Positions 10,593-25,655 of a DNA stretch of 64,000 nt are shown here, one piece after another (the stretch's first letter is position 1; every line of letters starts with the position of its first letter). This stretch comes from Mycolicibacterium mengxianglii (GTDB taxonomy: Bacteria; Actinomycetota; Actinomycetes; Mycobacteriales; Mycobacteriaceae), in contig NZ_CP065373.1 of the NCBI RefSeq assembly GCF_015710575.1, forward strand, positions 5,394,001 through 5,458,000, given 5' to 3'. Below the pieces are notes generated by a model that did no database searches, was not told the DNA's origin, and worked only from the letters and a program-made list of their open reading frames with translations. Position numbers and translations under genes: made by a program.

Positions 10593-12482
10593 TCAGTCCG
10601 TCTCGTCGGGGAAAGCATTAGCCACCTTCCCGTTCCGAAGACTGCCGTCCAGGTAGGCGGCGCGGCAGGCGCGCCGGCCGATCTTGCCGCTCGAGGTCCG
10701 CGGGATGGCCCCGGCAGGCGTCAGCAGCACATCGCGCACCGTCACACCGTGGCGCACCGCGATCGCAGCGCGGATGTCGTCGTGGATGGGCGCAACGTCG
10801 AGCTTGTGCGCGCCGGGCGCCCGCTCAGCCACGATGACCAGCTGCTCGGAGGTGTCGTCAGGATCCCGTTTGAGCCCGGAATGAGTGTTCTCGAAGACCT
10901 CGTCGGGAAGCTGGTTGGCCGGCACGGAGAACGCGGCGACGTAGCCGGTGCGCAGTGCGCGACTGGCCTCCTGCGCCGAGTACTCGAGGTCCTGCGGGTA
11001 GTGGTTGCGGCCGTCGATGATGACCAGGTCCTTGACGCGACCGGTGATGTAGAGGTCACCGTCATGGAACGCGCCGTAGTCGCCGGTGCGCACCCAGGTG
11101 CCGTCGGCGTCGGCCCCCTCGGCGTGGGATGGCACGGTGCGGGTCTTGAGAAGGTTGTGGAAGGTCTCCTGCGTCTCGGCTTCCTTGCCCCAGTACCCGG
11201 TACCCATGTTCTGACCGTGGATCCAGATCTCCCCGATTTGGCCGTCGGGCAGCTCGGAGGCGGTCTCCGCGTCGACGATGACCGCCCATTCGGCGACCCC
11301 GACCTTGCCGGCCGACGCTTGGGCGACCGCCTTCGGCGAATCCTCGGGCACCTCGACGAACCGGTGATTGTTGAGCTCGTCGCGGTCGACGCTGACGATC
11401 TTGGGGAACTCGCCGGCCGGGGTGGTGGACACGAACAGCGTCGCCTCTGCCAGCCCGTAGGAAGGTTTGATCGCCTGCGGCGGGAAGCCGTACGGCCCGA
11501 ACGCCTCGTTGAACCGGCGCACGGTGGCGGCCGAAATCGGCTCGCTGCCGTTGAGGACGGCCTTGCAGACCGACAGATCCAGCGGCGGGTCACCCTCTTT
11601 GGGCACACCCCGGGCAGCGGCGTGGTCGAAGGCGAAGTTGGGTGCCACCGAGATCACGCCGCCGGTGTCGTCGGGCTTACGGGACATCTCGTTGATCCAG
11701 CGCTGCGGCCTGCGGACGAAGGCGGCCGGCGTCATGAAGGTGAAGTAGTGCCCGATCATCGGCGAGATCATCGCGGTGATGAGGCCCATGTCGTGGAAGA
11801 AGGGCAGCCAGGACAGGCCACGATCGCCCTCTTCGCCCTGCAGCGCCTCGATCACCTGGATGCAGTTGGTGGCCAGGTTGACGTGGGTGATCTGCACACC
11901 GGTCGGGATGCGGGTGGATCCGGAGGTGTACTGCAGGTAGGCGATGGTGTCGCGGTCGATGTCGACCGGCTCCCAGGTGGCCGCCACCTCATCGGGGATC
12001 GCGTCGACGGCGATCACGCGGGGACGATCCTTGGCCGGCCGACTGCGGAAGAACTTGCGCACGCCTTCGGCGGACTCAGTGGTGGTCAGGATGGCCGACG
12101 GATGGCAGTTGTCCAGAACCGCGTGCAACCGGCCGACGTGGCCGGGCTCGGACGGATCGAACAGCGGCACCGCGATGCGGCCGGAGTACAGGGTGCCGAA
12201 GAACGAGACGAGGTAGTCCAGGTTCTGGGGGCACAGGATCGCGACCCGGTCACCAGGCTGGGTGACCTGCTGCAGCCGGGCACCGACGGCCCGGTTGCGA
12301 GCACTGAACTGGGCCCAGTTCAGATCGCGCGCGACGCCGTCGCGTTCGACCGAATAGTCCAGGAACCGGTAGGCCAACTTGTCGCCGCGGAGCTTGGCCC
12401 AGCGCTCGATGTGGCGGACCAGGTTGCCGTTATCGGGGAAGGTGATGCGCCCGTTCTTGATGAATGGGTTGTGGAACGGCAT
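10593..12482 (-). CDS. fadD32: Long-chain fatty-acid AMP ligase FadD32
   Basis: FadD32 activates the meromycolic acid as an acyl-adenylate and loads it onto the N-terminal ACP of Pks13. The protein shows the adenylate-forming core: YTSGST phosphate loop, the [10 protein letters not shown] motif, the [10 protein letters not shown] hinge region and the C-terminal catalytic Lys in [11 protein letters not shown] chose the ATG at 12482, which is preceded by AGGAGA at 8 bases; a TTG 18 bases further upstream is in frame and matches the N-terminal extension annotated in M. tuberculosis. About 76-110 bases separate it from pks13, consistent with one transcript. Confidence 0.97.
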   Translation of the reverse strand: MPFHNPFIKNGRITFPDNGNLVRHIERWAKLRGDKLAYRFLDYSVERDGVARDLNWAQFSARNRAVGARLQQVTQPGDRVAILCPQNLDYLVSFFGTLYSGRIAVPLFDPSEPGHVGRLHAVLDNCHPSAILTTTESAEGVRKFFRSRPAKDRPRVIAVDAIPDEVAATWEPVDIDRDTIAYLQYTSGSTRIPTGVQITHVNLATNCIQVIEALQGEEGDRGLSWLPFFHDMGLITAMISPMIGHYFTFMTPAAFVRRPQRWINEMSRKPDDTGGVISVAPNFAFDHAAARGVPKEGDPPLDLSVCKAVLNGSEPISAATVRRFNEAFGPYGFPPQAIKPSYGLAEATLFVSTTPAGEFPKIVSVDRDELNNHRFVEVPEDSPKAVAQASAGKVGVAEWAVIVDAETASELPDGQIGEIWIHGQNMGTGYWGKEAETQETFHNLLKTRTVPSHAEGADADGTWVRTGDYGAFHDGDLYITGRVKDLVIIDGRNHYPQDLEYSAQEASRALRTGYVAAFSVPANQLPDEVFENTHSGLKRDPDDTSEQLVIVAERAPGAHKLDVAPIHDDIRAAIAVRHGVTVRDVLLTPAGAIPRTSSGKIGRRACRAAYLDGSLRNGKVANAFPDETD

Positions 12483-12675
12483 AACCAACTCTCCTGTCAA
12501 AGCGTTAGGTCGGCGTCGGCTGCGCGTCGCGCACCGGCGGCGCTGGATCGGTCAACCCAACTCGAGCCGCTCGACCGCCAACCCCAAACCTCACAGATGG
12601 TACAGACGTCGGGGCACTGACTGTCGGATCGCCTGACCCCAACGGCCGACGTAAGCAGCTCTTATTTTGTTCTTA

Positions 12676-12704
12676 ATGTTACGGCGCAGTAGGGCGACGG
12701 CCAA
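12676..12704 (-). promoter_or_regulatory. Candidate promoter of the fadD32-pks13-accD4 operon
   Basis: On the minus strand a TTGGCC hexamer (12699-12704) is separated by exactly 17 bases from TAACAT (12676-12681), in an AT-rich patch just after the cutinase stop. Transcription from here would give a leader of roughly 185 bases before fadD32. This rests on hexamer match and position only. Confidence 0.4.
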
Positions 12705-12722
12705 ATCTGACCGGCCGCCCGG

Positions 12723-13739
12723 TCAGCCGTGCTTGGGGTGCGGGGCGTTCTCGATCACGCCGCGCGCCCAGTTCTGGGTCCACACCGTGGCGGGCTGGCC
12801 GTCGATCTGCCAGAACTGCGGGGTGTTGTACAGCGCGTGCACCGGCTGTCCCGCTCCCCCGGCGAGCACTTCGAGGGTGGCCGGCAGATTGGCGATGTTG
12901 AATGCCTGATCCGGTGCGGCGCAGATCAAGTCGCCGTTGGCGCAGATCTGGTTGGTGCGGTCGTTGAGCTGACCGAACCCGCCGGGCCGCGGACCCGTCA
13001 TCGCCAGACCCAGCGCCGACAGCGTCGGCACCTCATGCAAGGTGATCTCCGCGCCCTGGCCGGGTGGGTTCGGGCCGACGTCCATACCGACACCGGCCTG
13101 ACGGCGCCCGTCGGCGATCAACGTCACACCCAGCACCAGGTCCTGGTCCACCGGCCCGCGGCCGTTGCCGATATCGCTGGCCAGATCGCCGGCGATCACC
13201 GCGCCCTGCGAGAACCCGGCGATCACATAACTGGTCAACGGGCAGCGGTTGTTCATGTCGGTCATCGCAGCGATGGCCGCGCGGGTGCCTTCGGCGCGAC
13301 TGTCGTTATAGGACATCTGTCCGTCAGCGGAGAACGGATTGTGGAACTGGGCGGTGTACGGGACGGTGAACACCTGCACCCGTTCGGGGGGGAACGACCC
13401 GGCGATCGGACCGCTCACGTTGAGCATCAACGACCTGGGGAACAACGTGGGGTTCAGCGGGTCGTCGTTGGGCGCGGACTCCCACGTCCCCGGGATGGAG
13501 ATCATCTGGACGTCGGGGCAGCTGGCGTCCTGGAACTCCGGCCGTGGTTTCTGGCCCGGTGTGGTGGACGTCGGCGGTGCCGCTGTCGGCGGCACGGCCG
13601 TCTGCGAGGAGTCGGGCTGGCGCACCATGATCACCACGATCGCGACGACCAACGCGACCACGACTGCCACCGCGGCAGCGGCGATCAGACCCAGTACGCG
13701 GTGACGGCGGCGCCGGGCATTACGAGACTTCTTGGCCAT
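12723..13739 (-). CDS. Cutinase-family envelope lipase/thioesterase (Rv3802c-like)
   Basis: This is the homologue of Rv3802c, an essential mycobacterial cutinase-like enzyme with phospholipase A and thioesterase activity, active in the envelope and linked to mycolate metabolism. The 338-residue protein has a basic N-terminus followed by one signal-anchor helix (about residues 14-40) and a Pro/Thr linker. An alpha/beta-hydrolase domain follows, with the nucleophile Ser in GFSQG and paired cysteines typical of cutinases. It starts at ATG 13739 and sits upstream of fadD32 in the same orientation, as in other mycobacteria. The long non-coding stretch behind it suggests that fadD32 has its own promoter. 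Confidence 0.93.
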   Translation of the reverse strand: MAKKSRNARRRRHRVLGLIAAAAVAVVVALVVAIVVIMVRQPDSSQTAVPPTAAPPTSTTPGQKPRPEFQDASCPDVQMISIPGTWESAPNDDPLNPTLFPRSLMLNVSGPIAGSFPPERVQVFTVPYTAQFHNPFSADGQMSYNDSRAEGTRAAIAAMTDMNNRCPLTSYVIAGFSQGAVIAGDLASDIGNGRGPVDQDLVLGVTLIADGRRQAGVGMDVGPNPPGQGAEITLHEVPTLSALGLAMTGPRPGGFGQLNDRTNQICANGDLICAAPDQAFNIANLPATLEVLAGGAGQPVHALYNTPQFWQIDGQPATVWTQNWARGVIENAPHPKHG

Positions 13740-13759
13740 GTGGGAGTGAGGCTCTTCCG

Positions 13760-14251
13760 TTAGCAGAGGCGGTCAGTGGCGATGCGAATGTACTGCGCGG
13801 TGGTGTCATCCACTTGCGCGGCGATCGCCGTGACTGCGGTGTTCGGGTTCATGTCATGGATCTCACCGCGGACCAGTGGGAAGACGAAGTCCCACACCCC
13901 CTGCTCGCTCTGGCCCGCTGCGCGCGCCTGGCACACGTAGCTGCCGATCGACAACGCCATCAGATCGCTGGACCGCCGCACCCCCGCGGCGTTCAGAGAT
14001 TCGAGGTAATCCCGCTGCTCCGGTGTCACGTCCAGACCGCTGGAATTGGGTCTACTCGGCAATGTGCCGTCGGCGCCATCTGGGCCCGCGGCCGGGGCGT
14101 TCCTGACGGGAGGCGGCGAGGCGCTGGTCATCAGGTCTTCCCCGGAGGTGCAGCCGGACAGCAATATCGCCGACGCCGTGGAGATCAGCACCGCCGATAC
14201 GACCGCCGCAGGGGAGAATTCCCGCCGCGACGTCCGGATGGTCGGTTGCAT
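13760..14251 (-). CDS. DUF732-type exported lipoprotein
   Basis: The 163-residue protein has an N-terminal signal peptide with a lipobox ending in LLSGC, so it is probably a lipid-anchored surface protein. The C-terminal region (about residues 95-163) resembles the DUF732 family of small mycobacterial exported proteins, whose biochemical role is unknown. The ATG at 14251 places GGAAGG directly against the start, which is unusually close; a TTG eight codons upstream is an alternative. It lies between the cutinase gene (20 bases downstream) and MPT51, as the equivalent small gene does in rapid growers. Confidence 0.75.
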   Translation of the reverse strand: MQPTIRTSRREFSPAAVVSAVLISTASAILLSGCTSGEDLMTSASPPPVRNAPAAGPDGADGTLPSRPNSSGLDVTPEQRDYLESLNAAGVRRSSDLMALSIGSYVCQARAAGQSEQGVWDFVFPLVRGEIHDMNPNTAVTAIAAQVDDTTAQYIRIATDRLC

Positions 14252-14331
14252 CCTTCCAAGGTACCGGCTCAACGCCCCGCTACCGGCGGATGTGGCCACA
14301 CGTGCCGCAGACACCCGCCTGCGGGGCACCG

Positions 14332-15243
14332 TCAGGCGATGGCGGCCACGAGGTCGGACGACATCGCCCCGAGCTGCGGCGCCCACGATCCCCAGCCGTG
14401 ATCTCCATCGGTCGGGAAGTCGAAGTGCCCGTTCGCGCCGCCGATGCTGCGGTAGTGGGCATAAAAGGTGCGGTTGCTGCCCTGGGCCTGATCGGCGTAA
14501 CCGATCATCGCGGCGGGGTCGGGGGCGTTCGACGTCTGCGGGCTCCAGACCCAGACGCGGGTGTTGTTGTCCACCAGCAGCTGGGCGTGCACGTCGGGGT
14601 CGTGCCACTTCCACCGGCCGAACTGTGCCGGTCCCCACATCAGATTGGTATCCACGCCACCGAAGCGCATCATCCCGTCATGCAGGGCGCCGTTGACAAA
14701 GGTGTTGGACGGGGTGAGGAACCCCGACATGGAGCCGGCGTAGCGGAACCGGTTCGGGTAGAACTCGGCCAGCGTCAGCGCGGCGGTGCCGCCCTGTGCG
14801 GCGCCGACGATCGCGTGGCCGTCCGGGGCCAGGCCCTTGTTGGCCGCCAGCCAGTTGGGCAATTCGGTGGCCAGGAACGTCTCCCACTGCTTGCCGCCGT
14901 CCTGTTCCCAGTTGGTGTACAGGCTGTAGGCACCACCGGCAGGCGCGACCACGGACACACCCTTGCCCGCCAAGGTGTTCATCGCGTTGCCGGCGTTGAC
15001 CCAGTTGCTGACCTCGTGCGCGGCATTGAACGCGTCGAGCAGGATGACTGCGTGCGGACCGCCGCCCTGGAAGGCGACCGGAATGGCGCGGCCCATCGCC
15101 GCTGAGGGCACCTGCAGGTATTCCACCGCATCGGCGCCGGCAGTGCCGATGGCGCGCTCACCGCCCGCGGCAGTCCACATCGAGCCGGTCAGAACCAGCA
15201 CGCCGAGCACCCGCAACATGATCGACAGCAGCCTGTTAGTCAC
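14332..15243 (-). CDS. fbpD: MPT51/MPB51-like antigen 85 relative (non-catalytic)
   Basis: This secreted protein of the antigen 85 family matches MPT51 (FbpD, Rv3803c), which is thought to bind matrix or cell-wall components rather than transfer mycolates. It has a signal peptide in the first 35 residues and the alpha/beta-hydrolase fold. The nucleophile motif GLSM(A/S)G of the active paralogues is replaced by GAAQGG, so the catalytic Ser is absent, as known for MPT51. The GTG start at 15243 lacks a strong ribosome site. At 303 residues it is near the family length. It lies directly downstream of the two active paralogues. Confidence 0.92.
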   Translation of the reverse strand: MTNRLLSIMLRVLGVLVLTGSMWTAAGGERAIGTAGADAVEYLQVPSAAMGRAIPVAFQGGGPHAVILLDAFNAAHEVSNWVNAGNAMNTLAGKGVSVVAPAGGAYSLYTNWEQDGGKQWETFLATELPNWLAANKGLAPDGHAIVGAAQGGTAALTLAEFYPNRFRYAGSMSGFLTPSNTFVNGALHDGMMRFGGVDTNLMWGPAQFGRWKWHDPDVHAQLLVDNNTRVWVWSPQTSNAPDPAAMIGYADQAQGSNRTFYAHYRSIGGANGHFDFPTDGDHGWGSWAPQLGAMSSDLVAAIA

Positions 15244-15283
15244 GCAGGGTAGTGAATCACATCACGCCACCGCGCAGACAACA

Positions 15284-15313
15284 ACGGCGGCGACCCCGAA
15301 GGGTCGCCGCCGT
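15284..15313 (-). terminator. Hairpin terminator after the first antigen 85 gene
   Basis: A perfect 13-bp stem (15284-15296 with 15301-15313) closes a four-base CGAA loop, 18 bases past the stop of the gene at 15331-16398. There is no long U run, as usual for mycobacterial terminators. It would separate the antigen 85 gene from MPT51. Confidence 0.7.
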
Positions 15314-15330
15314 CATCGTTGCGCTGTCGG

Positions 15331-16467
<1,137 letters not shown>

Positions 16468-16537
16468 TCAGTCAACCACACGTTGTGTGGTCCGTCGTGT
16501 TTCACGTTGTCTTCGAATCGTCGTCAATCAGCCCTTT

Positions 16538-17617
<1,080 letters not shown>

Positions 17618-17658
17618 TTACCGACCAGGGCTCGCGTCAGCTAACAATCAGCCAACAG

Positions 17659-19656
17659 CTACGGCCCCGATGCCGGTAAGCCAGTGTAAGGGGTGACACC
17701 CAGATCGGGCTCATCCAGCCCGCAGCGCAGCAGCTCGTACGCGGGCACGCGGTCGATCCGATACTGGGTGTACTGGTACGCATGAACCAGGTTCGACAGG
17801 AACTTGCGCGGCCCCAGCGGGTCCCGGACCGACGCCAGCACGGCCTCGGTCGCCGGGCACTTCAGCGCCGCCTCGGCCTGCTTGATCCACCTCTCATCGA
17901 CGTAGCTGGGGATCCAGTCCTTGTCCTTGAGGAACGGGCCCTCGGCGATCGCCCAGTCCGGGTAGAGGTTCTTGTCGTGGCCGATCCGACCGTCTTCGAG
18001 CCGTTGGGTGTGAGCCGCCAGCGGGTTCGCCAGACCGATCTGATCGATGACCCGCACGTCGAGTCCGACGTTCATCGACGTCATGCCCATGTTGGTGAAA
18101 AACACTGTGTGCGGGCCGATTCGGGCCCGCGCCTCGGCCTCGGTCATCCCCGGTGGGGGCGGATACGCGGGCACGACATCCCACACGTCGTAGTTGCCCG
18201 CGGGCAGTAGCAGCGCCCCGTCCGGCGTGTTCTCGATGGCGACGAGCATCGACCTCATCCGCGGGTAATCGAGGTAGTCCGCCGCGGTCAGCGGGTGCGC
18301 CTTACCGGTGGCCTGGGCGTAGAAACGGCGTTCGTCGACGATGCCGGTGTAGGTGACGCGGGTGGCGTCCTTACCCATGCCGGGCGAGTTCGCGGCCCAC
18401 AGCGACCAGCCGATCACGGCCACCCACAGCACGGCGGTGACGCCGGCCAGCGCGTAACCCGCCTCGCGGGACACGGTGGATCTCCGCGTCGAAAGTGACT
18501 GCTGCGACGCTGAGGGTTCGGGGAGGAGCAGCGGGATGACCGAGACCGGGGCGAGTACACAGAACACCGGTGCCAGCAAAACCCGGCCATGCATGAAGTC
18601 ACCGCCCTGCCGGACCCAGTAAATGCCTTGGAGCAGGCCACTGACGAGGAAGAAAATTACGATCGCGGTGGGGCTCTGCACCGTCCGGGCAAGCCGTCCG
18701 TAGCCGCGGGGGGTGTCACCACGGACCCCGGACGTCCGCGTCCTGCCGACCAGGAGGACCGCGCCGAGTGCCACCAGAAGAAGAGCCGGAATCCACAGCA
18801 GGTAGGGCTGATTGAAATTGGTCAGATAGACCCACCCCTGCGACCACTTGGCGCCCGAGGCGTCCTTGGCCACGGCGGTGCCCGGCACGATCAGCGCGTA
18901 ATAGCCCATCCGGAAGATCTGGTAGCCCACCGGCAGCAGGCCGCCCGCGAGCACGATCAGCAGCCGGGTACGCCAGCTCCGCGCGGCGACGAGCATCAGT
19001 ACCAGCGCCGCCCCGCCGATCAGGGCGAGTTCCGGGCGGACTAGCACCGACAGCCCCGCGACGAAGGACAGCGCCGCGGTGAACCGCGGCCCGGCGGCAT
19101 CCCCGGCCGCGCTCCCCCGCGCTGCCGCGGTGCGGGGCGCCTGGGCCCAGCAGACCAGCATCCACCAGAGCAGACCCAGGTAGCTCAGGACCAGGCCGTT
19201 CTCCAGACCGGAAGTGGCGAAGTCCCGCGCCGGCGGGATCGCGATGTACACCAGCACTCCAGCAGGCAGCAGCAGCGCCCGCCGGCCCTGCAGGCTGATC
19301 GCGTACAGCCGCGCGGTGCCGAGCATCACCAGGACCACGCCGGCCACGCTGAGCACGAGTGCCAGGACGAGCACAACATATTCGAGCCGCACCGGCCCGC
19401 TGACCAACGCGCCGACGTACGTCAGGTAGGTCCACAACGTGGAGGTGTTGGCCTCAACGCGTTCGCCCGCATTGAAGACCGGGCCGTTGCCCGCCAGCAG
19501 GTTGCGCACGGTCCGCAGCACGATGAGGCCGTCGTCGGCAATCCACCGCCGCTGCCAGGCTCCCCATCCGAACAGCGCGGCCACCACGACGACGCCCACC
19601 CACAGGCTGATCCGCGCCGGGCGCGCGCTCGGATCAGTTGAGGACGGCCGCGGCAC
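17659..19656 (-). CDS. aftB: Arabinofuranosyltransferase AftB
   Basis: AftB adds the terminal beta-(1,2)-linked arabinofuranose residues of arabinogalactan and lipoarabinomannan, using decaprenyl-phosphoryl-arabinose on the outer membrane face. The GT-C catalytic acidic pair is in QRRWIADDGLIVLR just after the first membrane helix. About ten helices follow, then a soluble C-terminal domain of about 200 residues. The C-terminus extends past the M. tuberculosis version, giving 665 residues against about 627. The GTG at 19656 is the only plausible start near the conserved N-terminus and overlaps the end of ubiA by 23 bases. It is the last gene of the glf-glfT2-PAP2-ubiA-aftB run. Confidence 0.94.
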   Translation of the reverse strand: MPRPSSTDPSARPARISLWVGVVVVAALFGWGAWQRRWIADDGLIVLRTVRNLLAGNGPVFNAGERVEANTSTLWTYLTYVGALVSGPVRLEYVVLVLALVLSVAGVVLVMLGTARLYAISLQGRRALLLPAGVLVYIAIPPARDFATSGLENGLVLSYLGLLWWMLVCWAQAPRTAAARGSAAGDAAGPRFTAALSFVAGLSVLVRPELALIGGAALVLMLVAARSWRTRLLIVLAGGLLPVGYQIFRMGYYALIVPGTAVAKDASGAKWSQGWVYLTNFNQPYLLWIPALLLVALGAVLLVGRTRTSGVRGDTPRGYGRLARTVQSPTAIVIFFLVSGLLQGIYWVRQGGDFMHGRVLLAPVFCVLAPVSVIPLLLPEPSASQQSLSTRRSTVSREAGYALAGVTAVLWVAVIGWSLWAANSPGMGKDATRVTYTGIVDERRFYAQATGKAHPLTAADYLDYPRMRSMLVAIENTPDGALLLPAGNYDVWDVVPAYPPPPGMTEAEARARIGPHTVFFTNMGMTSMNVGLDVRVIDQIGLANPLAAHTQRLEDGRIGHDKNLYPDWAIAEGPFLKDKDWIPSYVDERWIKQAEAALKCPATEAVLASVRDPLGPRKFLSNLVHAYQYTQYRIDRVPAYELLRCGLDEPDLGVTPYTGLPASGP

Positions 19657-20548
19657 CGATCGATCCGATCCACGCCAACGCCAGGAACTGCAGCACGCGG
19701 TCACGCAACGCGATGTCCTCCGGTTCGCCGGCCTGCCCGCCGTCGATATCGATGGCGTATCGCAGGATCGCGATGGTGAACGGGACCATCGACACCGCGA
19801 ACCACGACCCGCCCCCGCCGTCGCGCTCGAAGGCCCACAAGCCGTAGCAGAGCACCACCGAGGTGGCCGCCAACGTCCACACGAAGCGCAGGTAACTGCT
19901 GGTGTAGCTCTCCAGGGACTTGCGAATCTTGGCGCCCGTGCGTTCGGCCAGCTGCAGTTCGGCATACCGCTTGCCCGCGGCCATGAACAGCGAGCCGAAG
20001 GCCATCACCAGCAGGAACCACCGCGACAGCGGGATGTCGGCGGCGACGCCACCGGCGATCGCGCGGATCAGGAAGCCGGACGACACGATGCAGATATCAA
20101 GCACCGCTTGATGTTTGAGCCCGAAGCAGTAGGCCAGCTGGATGACGATGTAGACCGCCATCACCAGTGCCAGATTGGGGGCGGTGAACCACGAGATCGC
20201 CAGCGACGCCACGCCGAGCACGACGGACAGGACGTAGGCCAGGTTCTCCGGCACCACGCCGGCGGCGATCGGACGGAAACGCTTCGTCGGGTGCGCCCGG
20301 TCGGCTTCGACGTCGCGGGCATCGTTGACGAGGTAAACGCAGGACGCCGCCAGGCAGAAGACCACGAAGGCGATCCCGACCCTGGTCAGGACTTCCAGGT
20401 AGTCGTAGCGGACGTCGCCGCCGAGCGCTGCCAGCGGCGCAGCCAGCACCAGGAGGTTCTTCACCCACTGCCGGGGCCGCACCGCCTTGACGATGCCGGA
20501 CGCGAGGTTCTTGGGCGGCCCGGCGACCGGTGCTGCTTCTTCACTCAC
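19634..20548 (-). CDS. ubiA: Decaprenyl-phosphate phosphoribosyltransferase UbiA
   Basis: This UbiA-family membrane enzyme (Rv3806c type) joins phosphoribosyl pyrophosphate to decaprenyl phosphate, the first committed step to decaprenyl-phosphoryl-arabinose, donor for EmbB and AftB. The 304-residue protein has about nine helices and the two acidic motifs of the superfamily: NDARDVEAD in the first half and YAIDIDGGQAGEPED near the C-terminus. The GTG start at 20548 overlaps the stop of the PAP2 gene by four bases (GTGA), so the two are translationally coupled. Confidence 0.95.
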   Translation of the reverse strand: MSEEAAPVAGPPKNLASGIVKAVRPRQWVKNLLVLAAPLAALGGDVRYDYLEVLTRVGIAFVVFCLAASCVYLVNDARDVEADRAHPTKRFRPIAAGVVPENLAYVLSVVLGVASLAISWFTAPNLALVMAVYIVIQLAYCFGLKHQAVLDICIVSSGFLIRAIAGGVAADIPLSRWFLLVMAFGSLFMAAGKRYAELQLAERTGAKIRKSLESYTSSYLRFVWTLAATSVVLCYGLWAFERDGGGGSWFAVSMVPFTIAILRYAIDIDGGQAGEPEDIALRDRVLQFLALAWIGSIGAAAVLN

Positions 20549-21097
20549 GAGCCCGACTCCTTCATGCGGCGACCGATCCGAGAGGTGAGCGTAGCCACCA
20601 CGCCGCCGACGGCCACACCGGTGGCCACGTCACTGGGGTAGTGCACACCGAGCACCAGGCGCGACAGCACCATCGGCGGCACGATCACCGCGGGCAGCGG
20701 CAGTCCGGAGGCCTTGCCGAGCAGCACAGCCGCGGCGGTACTGGAGGTGGCATGTGCGGACGGGAAACTCAGCTTGCTCGGCGTGCCGACGTTCACCGCG
20801 ATGGCGGGATGGTCGGGTCTGCGCCTACCGACGGCCAGCTTGATCGCAATGGCGGCGGCGTGCGCTGCCAACGCCCCGACCCCCGCGGTGACATATGCCC
20901 GTCGATTCTGGGGTCGCAACACCGCACCCAGCGCGGCGAGGGCGAGCCAGCCCTGGGCGTGTTCACCGAAGTGCGACAGCGCGGTCGCAGCCGGCAGTAC
21001 CCCGGGCCGCGGGGCCAGCGCCGACTGAATGGCTACCAGCAGCGCGTCTTCGCCTGCGGGTGGCACCAGCACCGGAGGCGCTTCCGGTATACCGGCC

Positions 21098-21105
<8 letters not shown>
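20545..21105 (-). CDS. PAP2-type phosphatase (Rv3807c-like)
   Basis: This small membrane phosphatase carries the full PAP2 signature: KLAVGRRRPD, FPSAH and SRLVLGVHYPSD. In this gene neighbourhood the likely substrate is decaprenylphosphoryl-5-phosphoribose, the UbiA product, which must be dephosphorylated before epimerisation to the arabinose donor. That is an inference from context and from proposals for Rv3807c. The ATG at 21105 overlaps the glfT2 end by 8 bases and is followed by the domain, giving 186 residues; longer starts would run into the glfT2 gene. Confidence 0.88.
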
Positions 21106-24309
<3,204 letters not shown>

Positions 24310-24582
24310 CTAGGGTATCCGACCGCGACGCCGGGACCGATCGGGCCGCGCGGCCCGACACCCGAGCGCAAACTCATCGTTACCCGCCGCCGACGCGTCA
24401 ACCCGCTGCCCCGGCGCTCTCACCAGGACCGCCCCGGTCGCGGCCCGGCAACGACGCAGTTCGGGCCAGGTCGCGATTCGTTCACGATTAGGTCTCGTCA
24501 CTCTGGACCCACTAGTCACGGCCGTACCATCGAGCACGTTGGCTAACCAACAACACGTAGTCCAGATATTGAGGAGACTTCC

Positions 24583-25485
24583 GTGCCGAACCGACGTCGA
24601 CGCAAGCTCTCGACAGCCATGAGCGCAGTCGCCGCCCTGGCAGTCACGAGTCCATTTGCAGTTGTTGCTGTCACCGGCCTGTCCACGCAGGGTTCCGACC
24701 ACGATCAAAGCGGCCCGCAACAGCGGGAATTCACCCAGGCCGCAATGGTCACCGACCTGCCTAACGAACTGATCTCGGCGTTGTCCCAGGGGTTGTCGCA
24801 GTTCGGCATCACGGTGCCGCCGCTGCCGACGGGCCTCAGCCCGGCGGGTGCCATGCCGTCGGCGACCGGGCTCACCAGCCCCGCGCTGAGCACCCCCGGC
24901 CTGACGACGCCGTCGCTGAGCACGCCGGGGTTGACCACCCCGGGACTGAGCACGCCAGGTCTGACCACCCCGGGACTGAGCACGCCTGGTCTGACCACCC
25001 CGGGACTGTCCACACCGGGGCTGTCAACACCTTCGCTGACAGCCACCGGCCCGTCGCTCACTGACGCCGGCCTGACCAACCCGGCGCTGACAAACCCGGC
25101 GTTGACCAGCCCGACCGTGCCGGGACTCGGCGTGCCCGATCCGGCGCTGACCGTGCCGGGTGCGGTGGGGGTGTCCTCCCCGGGCCTGGGCCTGGGGTTG
25201 CCGAGCGAGACCCCGATCAGCGCACCCATCGGGCTGGACCCGATGGCCGGCACCTACCCGATCCTCGGCGATCCGTCGCTGGGTCTGGGCGTGCCGACCG
25301 CGGCGACCGGTGGCGGCGGCCTGATCAGCGATCTGAGCAGCGCAGCTCAGTCACTTGGTGCGGGCCAGGCCATCGACCTGCTCAAGGGTGTGGTCATGCC
25401 CGGCATCATGGGGGCGATCAAGTCAGCTCAACCCGCCGCCGCCGCAGCTCCGCTGCCTCCCGCACCGCCGGTGCCGAGCGCCTGA
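24583..25485 (+). CDS. erp: Exported repetitive protein Erp (PirG)
   Basis: Erp is a secreted, surface-located mycobacterial protein required for full virulence and envelope integrity; its molecular function is unknown. The 300-residue protein starts at GTG 24583, preceded by GAGGAGA, and has a signal peptide to about residue 35. It has the diagnostic central array of PGLTT/PGLST pentapeptides (about residues 95-190), degenerating into PALTN-type units. A Gly/Leu-rich C-terminal part ends in an Ala/Pro tail. Repeat number and sequence vary strongly between species, which is characteristic of Erp. Confidence 0.93.
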   Translation: MPNRRRRKLSTAMSAVAALAVTSPFAVVAVTGLSTQGSDHDQSGPQQREFTQAAMVTDLPNELISALSQGLSQFGITVPPLPTGLSPAGAMPSATGLTSPALSTPGLTTPSLSTPGLTTPGLSTPGLTTPGLSTPGLTTPGLSTPGLSTPSLTATGPSLTDAGLTNPALTNPALTSPTVPGLGVPDPALTVPGAVGVSSPGLGLGLPSETPISAPIGLDPMAGTYPILGDPSLGLGVPTAATGGGGLISDLSSAAQSLGAGQAIDLLKGVVMPGIMGAIKSAQPAAAAAPLPPAPPVPSA

Positions 25486-25517
25486 CCGTCCTCACATAAC
25501 TGAAGAGCCTGATACCA

Positions 25518-25582
25518 AACGGCACCGCAGGGGTGGGCTCACCCCGACCCCCCTCGAGCCCACATTTCCCTGCGGTGCCGTT
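25518..25582 (+). terminator. Long hairpin terminator after erp
   Basis: Two nested perfect stems, 15 bp (25518-25532 with 25568-25582) and 8 bp (25533-25540 with 25556-25563), are interrupted only by a four-base bulge ATTT on the 3' side. They form a hairpin of 23 base pairs starting 33 bases after the erp stop. This is among the strongest secondary structures in the window and should isolate erp from the amidase gene. Confidence 0.8.
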
Positions 25583-25655
25583 GCACGTTCACATTCTTCA
25601 CGCGAGTGCCGTGTTGAAACTCCAGTAACAGCTGACCCATACGTAACATCAGGCC

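Noticed and set aside
10227..12620. Open frame of about 800 codons opposite fadD32 and the pks13 start
   Set aside because: Antisense to two recognised genes; no family features and no ribosome site.
19657..19965. N-terminal extension of AftB
   Set aside because: It lies in an alternative frame of ubiA and has no similarity to AftB.
24868..25160. Short regular repeats resembling a CRISPR or satellite array
   Set aside because: They are in-frame pentapeptide codons of erp, with no spacers.
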